A DNA stretch of 64,000 bases from Siderastrea radians. Lineage: Eukaryota > Cnidaria > Anthozoa > Scleractinia > Rhizangiidae. Location of the stretch: positions 33,980,307 through 34,044,306 of the forward strand of contig OZ024896.1 in NCBI GenBank assembly GCA_964017195.1, in the 5' to 3' direction. The notes under the pieces were generated by a model. The model had not been told where the DNA came from, searched no databases, and saw only the letters and a program-made list of their open reading frames with translations. Positions 57,701-61,920 of this stretch are shown in pieces (position 1 is the stretch's first letter; each line of letters begins with the position of its first letter). A program made the translations under genes and the position numbers.

Positions 57701-59357
57701 AATCTACCATTCTAACTATTCCAGGATGAGAACAACAAATATAAAAACCTCTAAAAGCCATTCCAAGTATTCTCATTCCAGAATGGTTCCCAAAAAAACG
57801 CACCCAAAGGCAAACTTGCTTTTCGTCTTACTTCTAATTGGTCGAGAAAGTGGTGTAATCTTCTTACCAATCACGAAGTGTAGTAAAGCGAAGGTGAATT
57901 AATTTCGGCACTTAATTGGAAGCAGTCTTATCTCCCTTTTGCAGGCAGCTTTGAACGATATTCTTCCGTCTCTACAACTTCTTAAATCAAAGACCAGGCT
58001 ACAATTCGCGGATCTTCAGTACATCTTATCGACGGACCCCGCATTATGCGCCTCGGAGGCCACTATTTTGTTGGGCAGACTGATGATGGTGTTCCTGTGC
58101 GATGCAGTTGGTGGGCATTTAGTGTTCAACAATGTTGTGCAATTGGCAAGTAGAGACTTTGATTTATTTTCCCCCTGTTTTTTTTTTTTTTTTTTTTTTT
58201 GCCCTTGTTATTGAGAGTAACAATATGTAGGTATAATAGTGGGAAATACCGCACCGGGGCTAAGGACGACCAGTCAAAGGGAGTTACTCGATAAAGTTCC
58301 GTACGGGGAGGTTTCGCCCCGAGGAGTTTTGATTGAAAACGGTACAAATTTCATACACCCAGAAAAACATTTGAACCTTTTTAGGCAGTAGAGCATCATG
58401 GGCTTTTAATTGGTGGACTATACGAATTTGGAGTGTTTTTACGCCGATAGGTAGTCTGAAGCTCTTTCCCGACATTTGTCAGATTTACACCCACATTCGG
58501 AAATCATTAAAGAATTCGCTTTTGATCTAATGGAACCTTCGGTAAGTTTGCCTTTTGCAAGGTTGTTTTGGACTTCACCGGTAATTGAGAGTTCGAAACG
58601 AGTTCAAAGAAGTTCTGAGCTAGTCTGGGCGGGAAGGCAATACAACACGTCTGCACGTAAGCTACGTTTGCACAGGAGGCTATAGCTTGGTTGAATTGGG
58701 AGAACTTTCGCTGTTTCGAACAATTGTTTAGTCTTTTGAGTGTTTAACCAGATAACAACATTGTACTCGTGATTCACCCAACGTCCGCAACAGAAATCCC
58801 TTGAGACAATTAATAAGACTTATTGATTGGTATATACCAAACCAGTGGATAGTGTTTTTCGCGCGCTTTGATTGGCTACTCAAACGCGGCATTTTTCTGG
58901 ATTTCGCGTGCGAGTTTCTTCGCACTTCTCAAAAAAGGAACTTTTTGGTGCTGGCTATCCACTGGTTTGGTATATACCACCATTCACCTTCACTATGGTG
59001 AATAATTGTAAACTGTTTTGAGAACAAGGGGTAAAGGACTAAGCGACGCTCCTTTCCTTTCTTTATCTTTAGCTTACACCAGGTTTATCCGCACTAAAGC
59101 GCTTATCGGATGTGTTGGACAGTTTTGAAAATTCTCACTTGGAAAAGAAACCAGCATCTGTGGCTTCAACTGAGCAGAAGAAAGGTCGACAACTTTTGGT
59201 CAAAGAAATCACTGAATTAGTTAGTGATGCACGGCAACAACTCACAGGAATTTCGTCCGCATCTGATTTCGCTGTGACTACGGACTTACAGATAGCAGAC
59301 CTTTTTAAAAGAACTGAAACGCTTATTAAAGTTTTACAGTGCGAAGGAAAGACATAG
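14757..59357 (+). CDS. FANCC: Fanconi anaemia group C protein homologue (17 exons)
   Basis: Seventeen exons join in consistent phase to 1,863 nt (620 residues plus stop), spread over 44.6 kb; human FANCC is about 558 residues. FANCC is an all-helical subunit of the nuclear Fanconi core complex. With FANCE and FANCF it helps present FANCD2-FANCI for monoubiquitination in DNA crosslink repair. Identification rests on collinear similarity to human FANCC as I recall it: FLRELEKALAEL near residues 40-51, LQKFPSVGKLLGQL, ELSEFCLPLTTLTQAKPLVE near 190-208, DFEVSDSVSLLFLKAV, FSALNALFPSCVQSLV, CIIMLCWFHVLP, and the motif GGHLVFNNVVQL before the last exon. The C-terminus is longer than human. All junctions are GT-AG except intron 16 (GC-AG). 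No AATAAA is seen within 300 bp of the stop. The gene is divergent from TM2D1 and hosts a GPCR gene in intron 13. Confidence 0.92.
15287..16593. mobile_element. hAT element with 8-bp target duplication, disrupted by a LINE
   Basis: It starts CAGGGTTAAAACTT and ends AATTTTTAGCCCTG. The octamer GCTAGAGG lies directly outside both ends (15,279-15,286 and 16,594-16,601), the target length of the hAT superfamily. No transposase is visible; the middle is occupied by a truncated LINE. It lies in FANCC intron 1. Confidence 0.88.
15704..16140 (+). mobile_element. 5'-truncated LINE 3' end with reverse-transcriptase C-terminal remnant
   Basis: An open frame 15,704-15,916 reads RRNLRSMNGHRLV, then AFSVAAPQLWNALLSDIRA and FKRKLKTYLFRKAFS before a stop. 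This is the conserved C-terminal signature of non-LTR reverse transcriptase proteins. An A/T-rich 3' UTR ends in an (ATT)n tail at 16,096-16,140. It was inserted into the hAT element. Confidence 0.85.
16873..17349. mobile_element. Long-palindrome MITE (TTAAAGGAGAAGGTC termini)
   Basis: Nearly the whole 477 bp folds on itself, with arms of over 200 bp around a centre near 17,115. The outermost TTAAAGGAGAAGGTC is perfect on both sides. The element lies in FANCC intron 1. Such a fold would form a strong hairpin in the pre-mRNA. Confidence 0.85.
17439..17529 (+). CDS. FANCC: FANCC exon 2
   Basis: Encodes ILQKFPSVGKLLGQLYVNTV. Acceptor CTTTTTAG, donor GTGAGA, leaves in phase 1. Confidence 0.92.
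17670..17873. mobile_element. MITE family B copy 1 (CCCTTTAAGCCCCAA termini)
   Basis: Inverted termini AACCCTTTAAGCCCCAA and TTGGGGCTTAAAGGGTT bound about 200 bp. Two further copies lie at 33,957-34,168 and 35,169-35,379, in the opposite orientation. FANCC intron 2. Confidence 0.85.
18762..18973 (+). CDS. FANCC: FANCC exon 3
   Basis: The second-longest internal exon, about residues 82-152, including KAWAQTQLRRATTPILKNS and LLEIGEYWGYTAQE. Acceptor TTCTAAG, donor GTAAAT, phase 1 to 0. Confidence 0.93.
19498..19928. repeat. (CAGT)n microsatellite tracts in FANCC intron 3
   Basis: Long CAGT/GTCA tetranucleotide runs at about 19,498-19,690, with further scattered CAGT and CAGA runs to 19,928. 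The Ser-Val-Ser-Gln frames that cross them are repeat translations, not genes. Confidence 0.95.
19977..20041 (+). CDS. FANCC: FANCC exon 4
   Basis: Encodes LVSSLCHDLEIVRSFIWNDD. Acceptor TTTCAG, donor GTACAC, leaves in phase 2. Confidence 0.9.
20608..20814. repeat. Recent ~103-bp tandem duplication in FANCC intron 4
   Basis: Two adjacent copies of a unit running from TTTTTGTTTCATAGTTGC to GAGCAAGCCTTCTG differ at only two visible positions. This points to a recent duplication. Confidence 0.9.
20921..21017 (+). CDS. FANCC: FANCC exon 5
   Basis: In the phase set by exon 4 it reads ECYPQKPVSGLCLRELSEFC then LPLTTLTQAKPL, one of the best-matching blocks to vertebrate FANCC. Acceptor CTTCTTAG, donor GTAAGT. 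Confidence 0.94.
21188..21234 (+). CDS. FANCC: FANCC exon 6
   Basis: A short exon encoding VEKILCCQKSLDLIS, collinear with the VEALL segment of vertebrate FANCC. Acceptor TGATAG, donor GTACGA, leaves in phase 2. Confidence 0.88.
21254..22995. mobile_element. Element with terminal arrays of a CCCATGAAA/TTTCATGGG motif
   Basis: Two blocks (about 21,254-21,860 and 22,640-22,995) are packed with CATGAAA and its reverse complement, often back to back as short palindromes. They flank about 780 bp of different sequence. The tips are inverted: the left has CCATTAAAATCTTGTGAA and the reversed right has CCATTAAAAGCTTGTTAA. No transposase is visible and the exact ends are unclear. It lies at the start of FANCC intron 6. 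Confidence 0.55.
23320..23468 (-). mobile_element. LINE 3'-end fragment abutting the minisatellite
   Basis: On the minus strand the frame reads IRESDSLSKVKTSIKTYLFK and stops near 23,370, matching the C-terminal end of a non-LTR element protein. A 3' UTR with a TAGCACTATAGAAATAAAG block and an A/T-rich tail follows. Its upstream end merges directly into the 15-bp array. Confidence 0.7.
25657..25977 (-). mobile_element. tRNA-derived SINE inside the minisatellite
   Basis: Read on the minus strand, the head (25,904-25,977) resembles a tRNA, with A-box TGGCTGAGTGG (25,957-25,967) and B-box GGTTCGAATCC (25,913-25,923). An unrelated body of about 240 bp follows, including AACTGGTTTGCCTCCCGCCA, and an A/T-rich tail at 25,657-25,690. 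The acceptor and T-stem pairing is poor, so this is a retrotransposed SINE rather than a functional tRNA. It interrupts the 15-bp array. Confidence 0.85.
29440..29700. repeat. Homogenised 30-bp higher-order repeat within the 15-bp array
   Basis: Two 15-bp variants alternate exactly (GTGATCCTGCAGTAT then GTGCTTTTGCAGTAT) for about eight copies without a visible mismatch. The surrounding array is much more variable. Confidence 0.95.
32613..32686 (+). CDS. FANCC: FANCC exon 7
   Basis: The first exon after the minisatellite. Encodes DFEVSDSVSLLFLKAVTSNK, aligned to the FFEAVNEAILLKK block of vertebrate FANCC. Acceptor TTTGACAG, donor GTGGGT, phase 2 to 1. Confidence 0.9.
33034..33404. mobile_element. 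Inverted-repeat MITE in FANCC intron 7
   Basis: Arms beginning AATATTGCGAAGAAAAA and ending TTCTTCGCAATATT, with an inner block CCGCGGTGGAGTGCAAATAT repeated in reverse, pair over more than 90 bp per side. No coding content. Confidence 0.8.
33533..33600 (+). CDS. FANCC: FANCC exon 8
   Basis: Encodes LLLSFDARAALWKRYQPSFE. Acceptor TTTTGTAG, donor GTAAGT, phase 1 to 0. Confidence 0.88.
33712..33798 (+). CDS. FANCC: FANCC exon 9
   Basis: 29 codons, including LDLIEISTIHRPYISRTQM. Acceptor TTTATAG, donor GTAATG, phase 0 on both sides. Confidence 0.9.
33957..34168. mobile_element. MITE family B copy 2
   Basis: Very similar in sequence to the copy at 35,169-35,379 (shared core CATAGATTTTATTGATT) and inverted relative to 17,670-17,873. 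FANCC intron 9. Confidence 0.85.
34785..34943. mobile_element. Short palindromic element in FANCC intron 9
   Basis: Arms of about 60 bp (core GTCAAAATGTGGTAAGAACA and its reverse complement) flank a short centre with GACTCACGCGGCTATCGCC. Confidence 0.75.
35169..35379. mobile_element. MITE family B copy 3
   Basis: Same family and orientation as 33,957-34,168; termini ATCCCTTTAAGCCCCAA and TTGGGGCTCAAGGGTTA. FANCC intron 9. Confidence 0.85.
36050..36105 (+). CDS. FANCC: FANCC exon 10
   Basis: Encodes PRACVENPELFTVAMSLL, matching the LPQAACHPAIFRVV block of vertebrate FANCC. Acceptor ACAATAG, donor GTAAGA, leaves in phase 2. Confidence 0.92.
36971..37070 (+). CDS. FANCC: FANCC exon 11
   Basis: Encodes FLVRSGGSTQVAKLLSVFGE and on to KEGNHQ. 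Acceptor TTTCTCAG, donor GTGAGG, phase 2 to 0. Confidence 0.92.
37135..37538. mobile_element. TTAA-flanked element, family A copy 2
   Basis: TTAA at both ends, termini TTAAGGACAATGCC and GGCACCGTCCTTAA. High similarity to 4762-5174 throughout. FANCC intron 11. Confidence 0.85.
38241..38450. repeat. Poly-T run and G-rich tract
   Basis: A T run of more than 20 at about 38,247-38,269. It is followed at 38,378-38,450 by two GGGAGGGAGGGGAGGGAGG-type tracts, sequences able to form G-quadruplexes on the plus strand. FANCC intron 11. Confidence 0.8.
38631..38706 (+). CDS. FANCC: FANCC exon 12
   Basis: Encodes AFSALNALFPSCVQSLVRKL then AINPQ. Acceptor CCTCTAG, donor GTAAGT, phase 0 to 1. Confidence 0.93.
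38815..38905. mobile_element. Short hairpin element (CCTGCATAACAGGCG)
   Basis: A perfect 15-bp inverted terminal pair around a GC-rich 61-bp centre containing GAGCGCGGAGCGCGAG. FANCC intron 12. Confidence 0.7.
38958..39224. mobile_element. TTAA-flanked MITE (TTAAGCGCAGACA termini)
   Basis: TTAA at both ends with inverted GCGCAGACA and, further in, inverted CCACGAACG segments. FANCC intron 12. Confidence 0.75.
39690..40121. mobile_element. MITE hosting a second MITE
   Basis: Outer termini GGCCCCAGTTGTTCAAAAG with GGATAGCGCTATCCA are mirrored at the right end. The body is interrupted by the element at 39,777-40,058. FANCC intron 12. Confidence 0.85.
39777..40058. mobile_element. Inner MITE with TA target duplication
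   Basis: Termini GAGCGGTTTTCAATTGAGTG and, reversed, GAGCGCTTTTCAAATGAGTG, both continuing TCG. TA at 39,775-39,776 and 40,059-40,060. Several CCAATCA-type motifs inside. Confidence 0.85.
40184..40268 (+). CDS. FANCC: FANCC exon 13
   Basis: Encodes DFILDNLQSICMELEKLAKH then LSR. Acceptor GTTTCAG, donor GTAAAT, phase 1 to 2. Confidence 0.9.
41313..41590. repeat. 20-bp minisatellite, about 14 units
   Basis: Degenerate tandem units of GAGAGTCGCCGAGAGCACAC. The 20-bp period is not a multiple of three and no frame is conserved. FANCC intron 13. Confidence 0.9.
41707..46673. mobile_element. ~5-kb TTAA-flanked DNA transposon with ~530-bp inverted arms
   Basis: TTAA at 41,707-41,710 and 46,670-46,673. 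Termini TTAAGAGGCTGTCTCCCTAA are perfectly inverted, and similarity continues through arms 41,707-42,230 and 46,130-46,673. Inside, a block of about 780 bp is directly duplicated (about 42,775-43,560 and 44,515-45,290). A relic coding stretch lies at 44,222-44,470 (minus). The TTAA target suggests piggyBac- or Kolobok-like mobility; no intact transposase is visible. The element fills a third of FANCC intron 13. Confidence 0.85.
44222..44470 (-). pseudogene. Relic coding stretch of the 5-kb transposon
   Basis: An open minus-strand frame contains EREEWLTKTQITSFFSRVAS and an acidic tail (RPEEDENQDIEAV), ending at TGA 44,222-44,224. The WLTKTQITSFFSR block looks like part of a transposon protein seen in cnidarian repeats. 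I cannot name the family and no start is visible. Confidence 0.45.
47205..47770. repeat. ~100-110-bp tandem satellite, cluster 1
   Basis: Five to six diverged units of the type ACTGCTCAGTAGCTTTCATT followed by GAATGGTCACAC and an ATTTC/CAGACTCAAAA block. Successive units at 47,228 and 47,328 are 100 bp apart; later ones are slightly longer. Confidence 0.85.
47771..50379. other. FANCC intron 13, A/T-rich, no gene recognised
   Basis: Mostly unique A/T-rich sequence with loose internal repeats (GATGATATATCATTC at about 48,510 and 49,010). A minus-strand open frame at 49,538-49,945 has no recognisable motif. A candidate plus-strand exon near 50,093-50,251 is discussed under rejections. Confidence 0.4.
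50380..50690. repeat. ~110-bp satellite, cluster 2
   Basis: About three units of the same satellite as 47,205-47,770. The last two are close to identical (AAGTACTGCTCAGTAGCTTT). Confidence 0.85.
51069..51243. mobile_element. Tc1/mariner-type (pogo/Tigger-like) MITE just upstream of the nested GPCR
   Basis: Inverted termini CAGTGGAACCTCGATTTAAC are flanked by TA on both sides. Repeated internal GTTCGTTATATCGAGG motifs. It ends 208 bp before the GPCR start codon. Confidence 0.85.
51452..52450 (+). CDS. Intronless class A GPCR nested in FANCC intron 13
   Basis: 332 codons, complete from Met to stop, with seven predicted helices. Landmarks: GILGNGAVC in helix 1 (N41 as N1.50), LNLSAAD in helix 2 (D69 as D2.50), the helix 3/loop 2 disulfide pair C97 and C174, CMLP in helix 6 (270-273), and NSLIY in helix 7 (310-314). 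N-glycosylation sequons occur in the N-terminus. The DRY position reads LRY (121-123) and NPxxY reads NSxxY, so the charged aspartate of helix 3 and the helix 7 proline are both replaced. Family: peptide or amine-like rhodopsin receptors expanded in cnidarians; the ligand cannot be told. Its closest relative in the window is the receptor at 61,921-63,210. It lies on the same strand as FANCC, so it needs its own promoter. Confidence 0.9.
   Translation: MDSNNSDSSSPDAWSDFTTPTMKWFFRLLFSAILLLGILGNGAVCTAIVVKQRLRTTSNLLVLNLSAADFIFVALYTPTQLSFFENNYSWEMGDAVCKLAYTVLPACLSSTVGTLLCIALLRYKAVSNPFHARVGLSYKTTAIVITVIWLLSLLTGLPVLLVAKTATYQDKIFCDEVWPADKPYKEVYWIFIFLIQYAVPLVAIVFLSIATVVHVKRSSARVLPSASTINQNYDNSSIASVLNASVRQRRRQETNMSRVLTCLVILYAICMLPQHLVFFWLTYGDLLKQKYSLYIFTVANIFPIANSALNSLIYGSLHKELKAGFKNCLKCT
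52834..52982. mobile_element. Short MITE (TAGACCTTTTTCAC termini)
   Basis: Inverted TAGACCTTTGTCACACGG and CCGCGTGAAAAAGGTCTA flank a 110-bp centre containing a GCCATGTTGAG motif. FANCC intron 13, downstream of the GPCR. Confidence 0.75.
53260..54260. repeat. Three ~300-bp tandem units, one split by a MITE
   Basis: The block GAGAATTTCCAGCTGC followed by ACTTGATAACAATTGA recurs near 53,395, 53,690 and 54,158. The first spacing is about 300 bp and the second about 465 bp; the excess equals the 152-bp element at 53,869-54,020 plus small gaps. Confidence 0.8.
53869..54020. mobile_element. TTAA-flanked MITE (CCTTGCCTAGTTCC termini)
   Basis: TTAA at both ends, with inverted CCTTGCCTAGTTCC and GGAACTAGGCAAGG. 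Inserted into the third 300-bp tandem unit. Confidence 0.8.
54261..55443. other. FANCC intron 13, 3' part, no gene recognised
   Basis: Contains a C run near 55,040 and a segment (54,700-54,860) with AACCAATCAGAACTTGAAGC that resembles the tandem repeat at 57,170-57,400. No coding exon supported. Confidence 0.4.
55444..55534 (+). CDS. FANCC: FANCC exon 14
   Basis: In the phase set by exon 13 it reads ELFTIWTTLWCFPSWERHVL then GLSLSSCRGE, matching the ESWFLFIHFGGWAEMV block. Acceptor TTCTCCAG, donor GTAAAA, phase 2 to 0. Confidence 0.87.
55905..56060 (-). mobile_element. Possible retroelement 3' end
   Basis: An AACAACAACAACAAAAACAA stretch next to TCTTTATTCAACAACAAAAT looks like the reverse of a poly(A)-tailed 3' end with an AATAAA signal. 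The family is unknown. FANCC intron 14. Confidence 0.35.
56163..56725. mobile_element. MITE with CCGTGCGGCACTAA termini and TA flanks
   Basis: Left CCGTGCGGCACTAA and reversed right CCGTGTGGCACTAAAA. TA on both sides. Subterminal TTTTTGCGG repeats point inward from both ends. FANCC intron 14. Confidence 0.8.
56936..57010 (+). CDS. FANCC: FANCC exon 15
   Basis: 25 codons: VRNGCIIMLCWFHVLPMTDK then YIPLK. Phase 0 on both sides; acceptor TTTTAACAG, donor GTACGA. Including it restores the spacing expected between exons 14 and 16, within one residue of vertebrate FANCC. Confidence 0.85.
57170..57430. repeat. ~125-bp tandem duplication in FANCC intron 15
   Basis: Two copies of a segment with CCAATCAGAACT, then AACAACGGGTGCCAAGCGCG and GTTTTCTCGGTTTCTTCTGG. 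The second copy overlaps the left end of the MITE at 57,411. Confidence 0.8.
57411..57805. mobile_element. MITE with GGGTGCGTTTT termini
   Basis: Left GGGTGCGTTTTCTCGG followed by TCTGGAATGAGAA; right mirrors it (CATTCCAGAA, then AAAACGCACCC). FANCC intron 15. Confidence 0.75.
57945..58145 (+). CDS. FANCC: FANCC exon 16 (GC donor)
   Basis: 67 codons: LNDILPSLQLLKSKTRLQFA and the conserved DAVGGHLVFNNVVQL. Acceptor TTTTGCAG. The donor reads TTG|GCAAGT, a GC-AG intron with otherwise perfect consensus. Using the nearest GT, four bases on, would break the frame of exon 17. Confidence 0.93.
58828..58979. mobile_element. MITE with TGGTATATACCAAACCAG termini
   Basis: TGGTATATACCAAACCAGTG is perfectly inverted at the right end. 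The tip itself is a small palindrome. FANCC intron 16. Confidence 0.85.
59073..59357 (+). CDS. FANCC: FANCC exon 17 (last)
   Basis: 94 codons plus TAG, with LSALKRLSDVLDSFENSHLE and GRQLLVKEITELVSDARQQL. The end is about 50 residues longer than the vertebrate C-terminus as I recall it. Acceptor TATCTTTAG, phase 0. Confidence 0.92.
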   Translation, partial: LTPGLSALKRLSDVLDSFENSHLEKKPASVASTEQKKGRQLLVKEITELVSDARQQLTGISSASDFAVTTDLQIADLFKRTETLIKVLQCEGKT

Positions 59358-60376
59358 TAATGCCCACAGTTCGCTTTACCTGACAGTAGGGTGTGAAGAC
59401 TGCCTGTCACTACCTAATTGCCTATGGCAGATCGACAGAGATTCTTTATGTAGTCAAAGAAATTCTAGCCAATTGAAAAATTGAATCTGTTATTGATGTC
59501 TTAACTTAAGCTTGGTTTAAAAGTACATCGAAAACAAACGTAACAATCACAAGTCACATGCATGTAAGCTAGTGTAACTGCTGCGGTTTAAGGATACACC
59601 CGTGCTTCCGCTTATTTTTGCGTTGTCGCAACCCCGTGTAAACCGTGATCAACGTTTGAATGTACTGCTTCTATGTATATCTCCTTGGGCGTGTGCTTAT
59701 CGCACTTTGAACATCCCTGTGCCAACCTTTGTGAATCCGATTTGAACAGCTTTCTTCTCGTTCCATGCGCTGTATTTCTCGATCTCGATCTTTGCGCTCG
59801 CTTAGTACGCCATCGTTCGCCACATTGCAGTTTGTTATTAACCGCAGACCATTCTTCCGCGGTCGCCTAACACGTTGCCCGAAGGGCAACGGCTTTTTGT
59901 CGGAAAGCGAAGCTTTCCGATTTAGTGTAAGTCGATCTCAGTGATCCTAAGAGCCCACCGTAATTTGACCTGCGGTAAAAATATAGGTAACGCAAGTTCG
60001 CAGCAAATTATGTCGGTTGTCTTTCGCAAGGAAAACTAAACGTTCTGCTCGAACTTCGCTCCTCTGGACCCTGTGCACTTGCTTCCCACTGATGTGGTTT
60101 GCGTTCGAATCCTAGTGTCTGTAGTTGGGTTTACCTGACAGGAACATATTGGCACATTTGGCAAAACAAGGAAATCGCAGAACATAGGCAACAAGAGCTT
60201 CTGGCTAAAACTGAAAAACTTTATCTACCGTTTTACAGTCGAAGATAGCAAGCAAAACGAAATTTTTTTGGTTGTTTTGCTTTTATGGATGGTATTTTTC
60301 TTCGTGATTATTTATGATTCCAACTTGTATCAGGGAAGACCCACTGAGACATTCATTTATTACCATGTTACATTCT

Positions 60377-60505
60377 ATAAGTCGGTGAAGTATGACAGTC
60401 CGGGTGATTTTAGTCCTAAGAAGGACTGTTTGTGATATCAGTGTCACCGCAAACAGTCTTTCTCAGGGCTACATTCACCCGGACGATCATACTTCACCGA
60501 CTTAT
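60377..60505. mobile_element. Hairpin MITE (ATAAGTCGGTGAAGTATGA)
   Basis: The left arm ATAAGTCGGTGAAGTATGA and a CCGGGTGA block are mirrored on the right. A second inverted pair (AAGGACTGTTTG; CAAACAGTCTTT) lies inside. Confidence 0.75.
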
Positions 60506-60887
60506 GATATGAGCCCTGGGTTCAAACCATCTACCACGTTACATTTTGGCTGAAAGAAACGCTGAAATTCCCTTATTTTATTTGGCTGGAAGGGAAGATA
60601 TCTTTCGCAGTTTGGGCTAGTATTGTGACGTGCATAAGTTAATCACAGACACTCTTTATCTATTTTATTTATTTATTTATTTTAATTAAAAACAAAAATA
60701 GTTTTCGGCTGTATGCAGGCAGTTAAACTTAAATAACTTAACGTTTTCGCCTGTCTTGTTTGGAATCACTAAAGGTGTGCAATCTTTTTCTACGGATAAT
60801 TATTATTGGAAATAACAACTTACGGCTACGTAGCAAAAACAAAACTGAAAAGCAAACAAACAAACATTTATCACCCTTTTACAGTGT

Positions 60888-61060
60888 TGCGCACCGTACT
60901 GTTGCCACTGTGCGCCGTACTTTTGCCACTGTGCGCCGTACTTTTGCCACTGTGCGCCGCACCTTGGCCACTGCATGCCGTACCTTTGCTACTGCGCGCC
61001 ATGATGTTGCCACTGCGCGCTGTACTGTTACCTCTGCGCGCCGTACTTTTGCTACTTTCA
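60888..61060. repeat. 21-bp minisatellite, about eight units
   Basis: Tandem TTTGCCACTGTGCGCCGTAC-type units. Both strands show long open frames encoding seven-residue repeats, a consequence of the period being a multiple of three. Confidence 0.9.
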
Positions 61061-61555
61061 CAACGTTTTTGATTAGTTAAAACCTCGGGTTTCAAACCAT
61101 ACGAAAATGCTTGTGTGGCTAAACATGCGTTACTAAGTTCTCGACCAAAGACTTTTGAAAACGGGGCCTAAGCTCCATCAAAATAGACGCACGTCCCCAC
61201 AAGTTCGTACAGTCTGAGAAAGCATTAGGCAAATAGGATTGCAAGCAAACGCAATTGTCCAACTTGCTTGGCCGATAGTATTATTCTGCGCGGTTAAAGT
61301 ATTCGCCGATACCAGTTTTTCAAATTGATACGTTACGAATACGAGATCTTATCTAGATTTTAGTGTCATTTTTTCGGTATCAAGAAAGTCACGACATCGC
61401 TGAAGACTTGTCTTGTAATGTCACTATTCCTCTAACGCAGTGTGAAAAATACATCCCTGCAAGCGACTTTTTCTTTCAGCTAGTCGCATGTGTATAGTTA
61501 TCAAGACAAGTTACGCTGGATACTCCTGAAGCATTCGGCGGTATCGACGGAATCG

Positions 61556-61900
61556 AGTAATTGCACAGGGGGCCAGACAATAACTTTGTGTTTAACCGTT
61601 TGAAACAATTATAGTAAATAAATGTATGGGATTTACGGACGTCCCTCGTCCTTCTCCTAGTGTGACACTCAAAGGCGAACTCAAAACCCTTCGAAATCGC
61701 TATAAATATCATTTCTGAGGGGAGAGGACGACAATTCACGACAAGTGAGTTAATTTAACGTTTATTTAACATTGATTCATATATTTAGCGATACGTCGCA
61801 ATAGCATGAAACACACGGTAAATCCCATACATTTACTATAATTATTTCAAACGGTTAAACACAAACTTATTGTCTGGGCCCCCTGTGGTAATTGTCATCA
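61556..61900. repeat. 80-bp inverted repeat downstream of the minus-strand GPCR
   Basis: Arms 61,556-61,634 and 61,818-61,900 share, in opposite orientation, ATTTACTATAATTATTTCAA and AACGGTTAAACACAAA, with few mismatches around a 183-bp loop. The right arm ends 20 bp below the GPCR stop codon, so the structure lies in its presumed 3' UTR. Confidence 0.85.
61761..61766 (-). other. Candidate polyadenylation signal for the minus-strand GPCR
   Basis: AATAAA on the minus strand about 155 bases past the stop, inside the loop of the inverted repeat. Confidence 0.4.
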
Positions 61901-61920
61901 ACATAAGTCCACCCTATTTA

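Larger units (their letters stand above)
59358..61760. other. Intergenic between FANCC and the minus-strand GPCR
   Basis: No coding gene recognised. It contains the hairpin element at 60,377-60,505, the 21-bp minisatellite at 60,888-61,060 and the left arm of an inverted repeat from 61,556. Confidence 0.5.

Noticed and set aside
60760..61095. Repetitive ORFs (VRRTFAT-type and AHSGKST-type) on both strands
   Set aside because: They follow from a 21-bp minisatellite; both strands are open over the same units.
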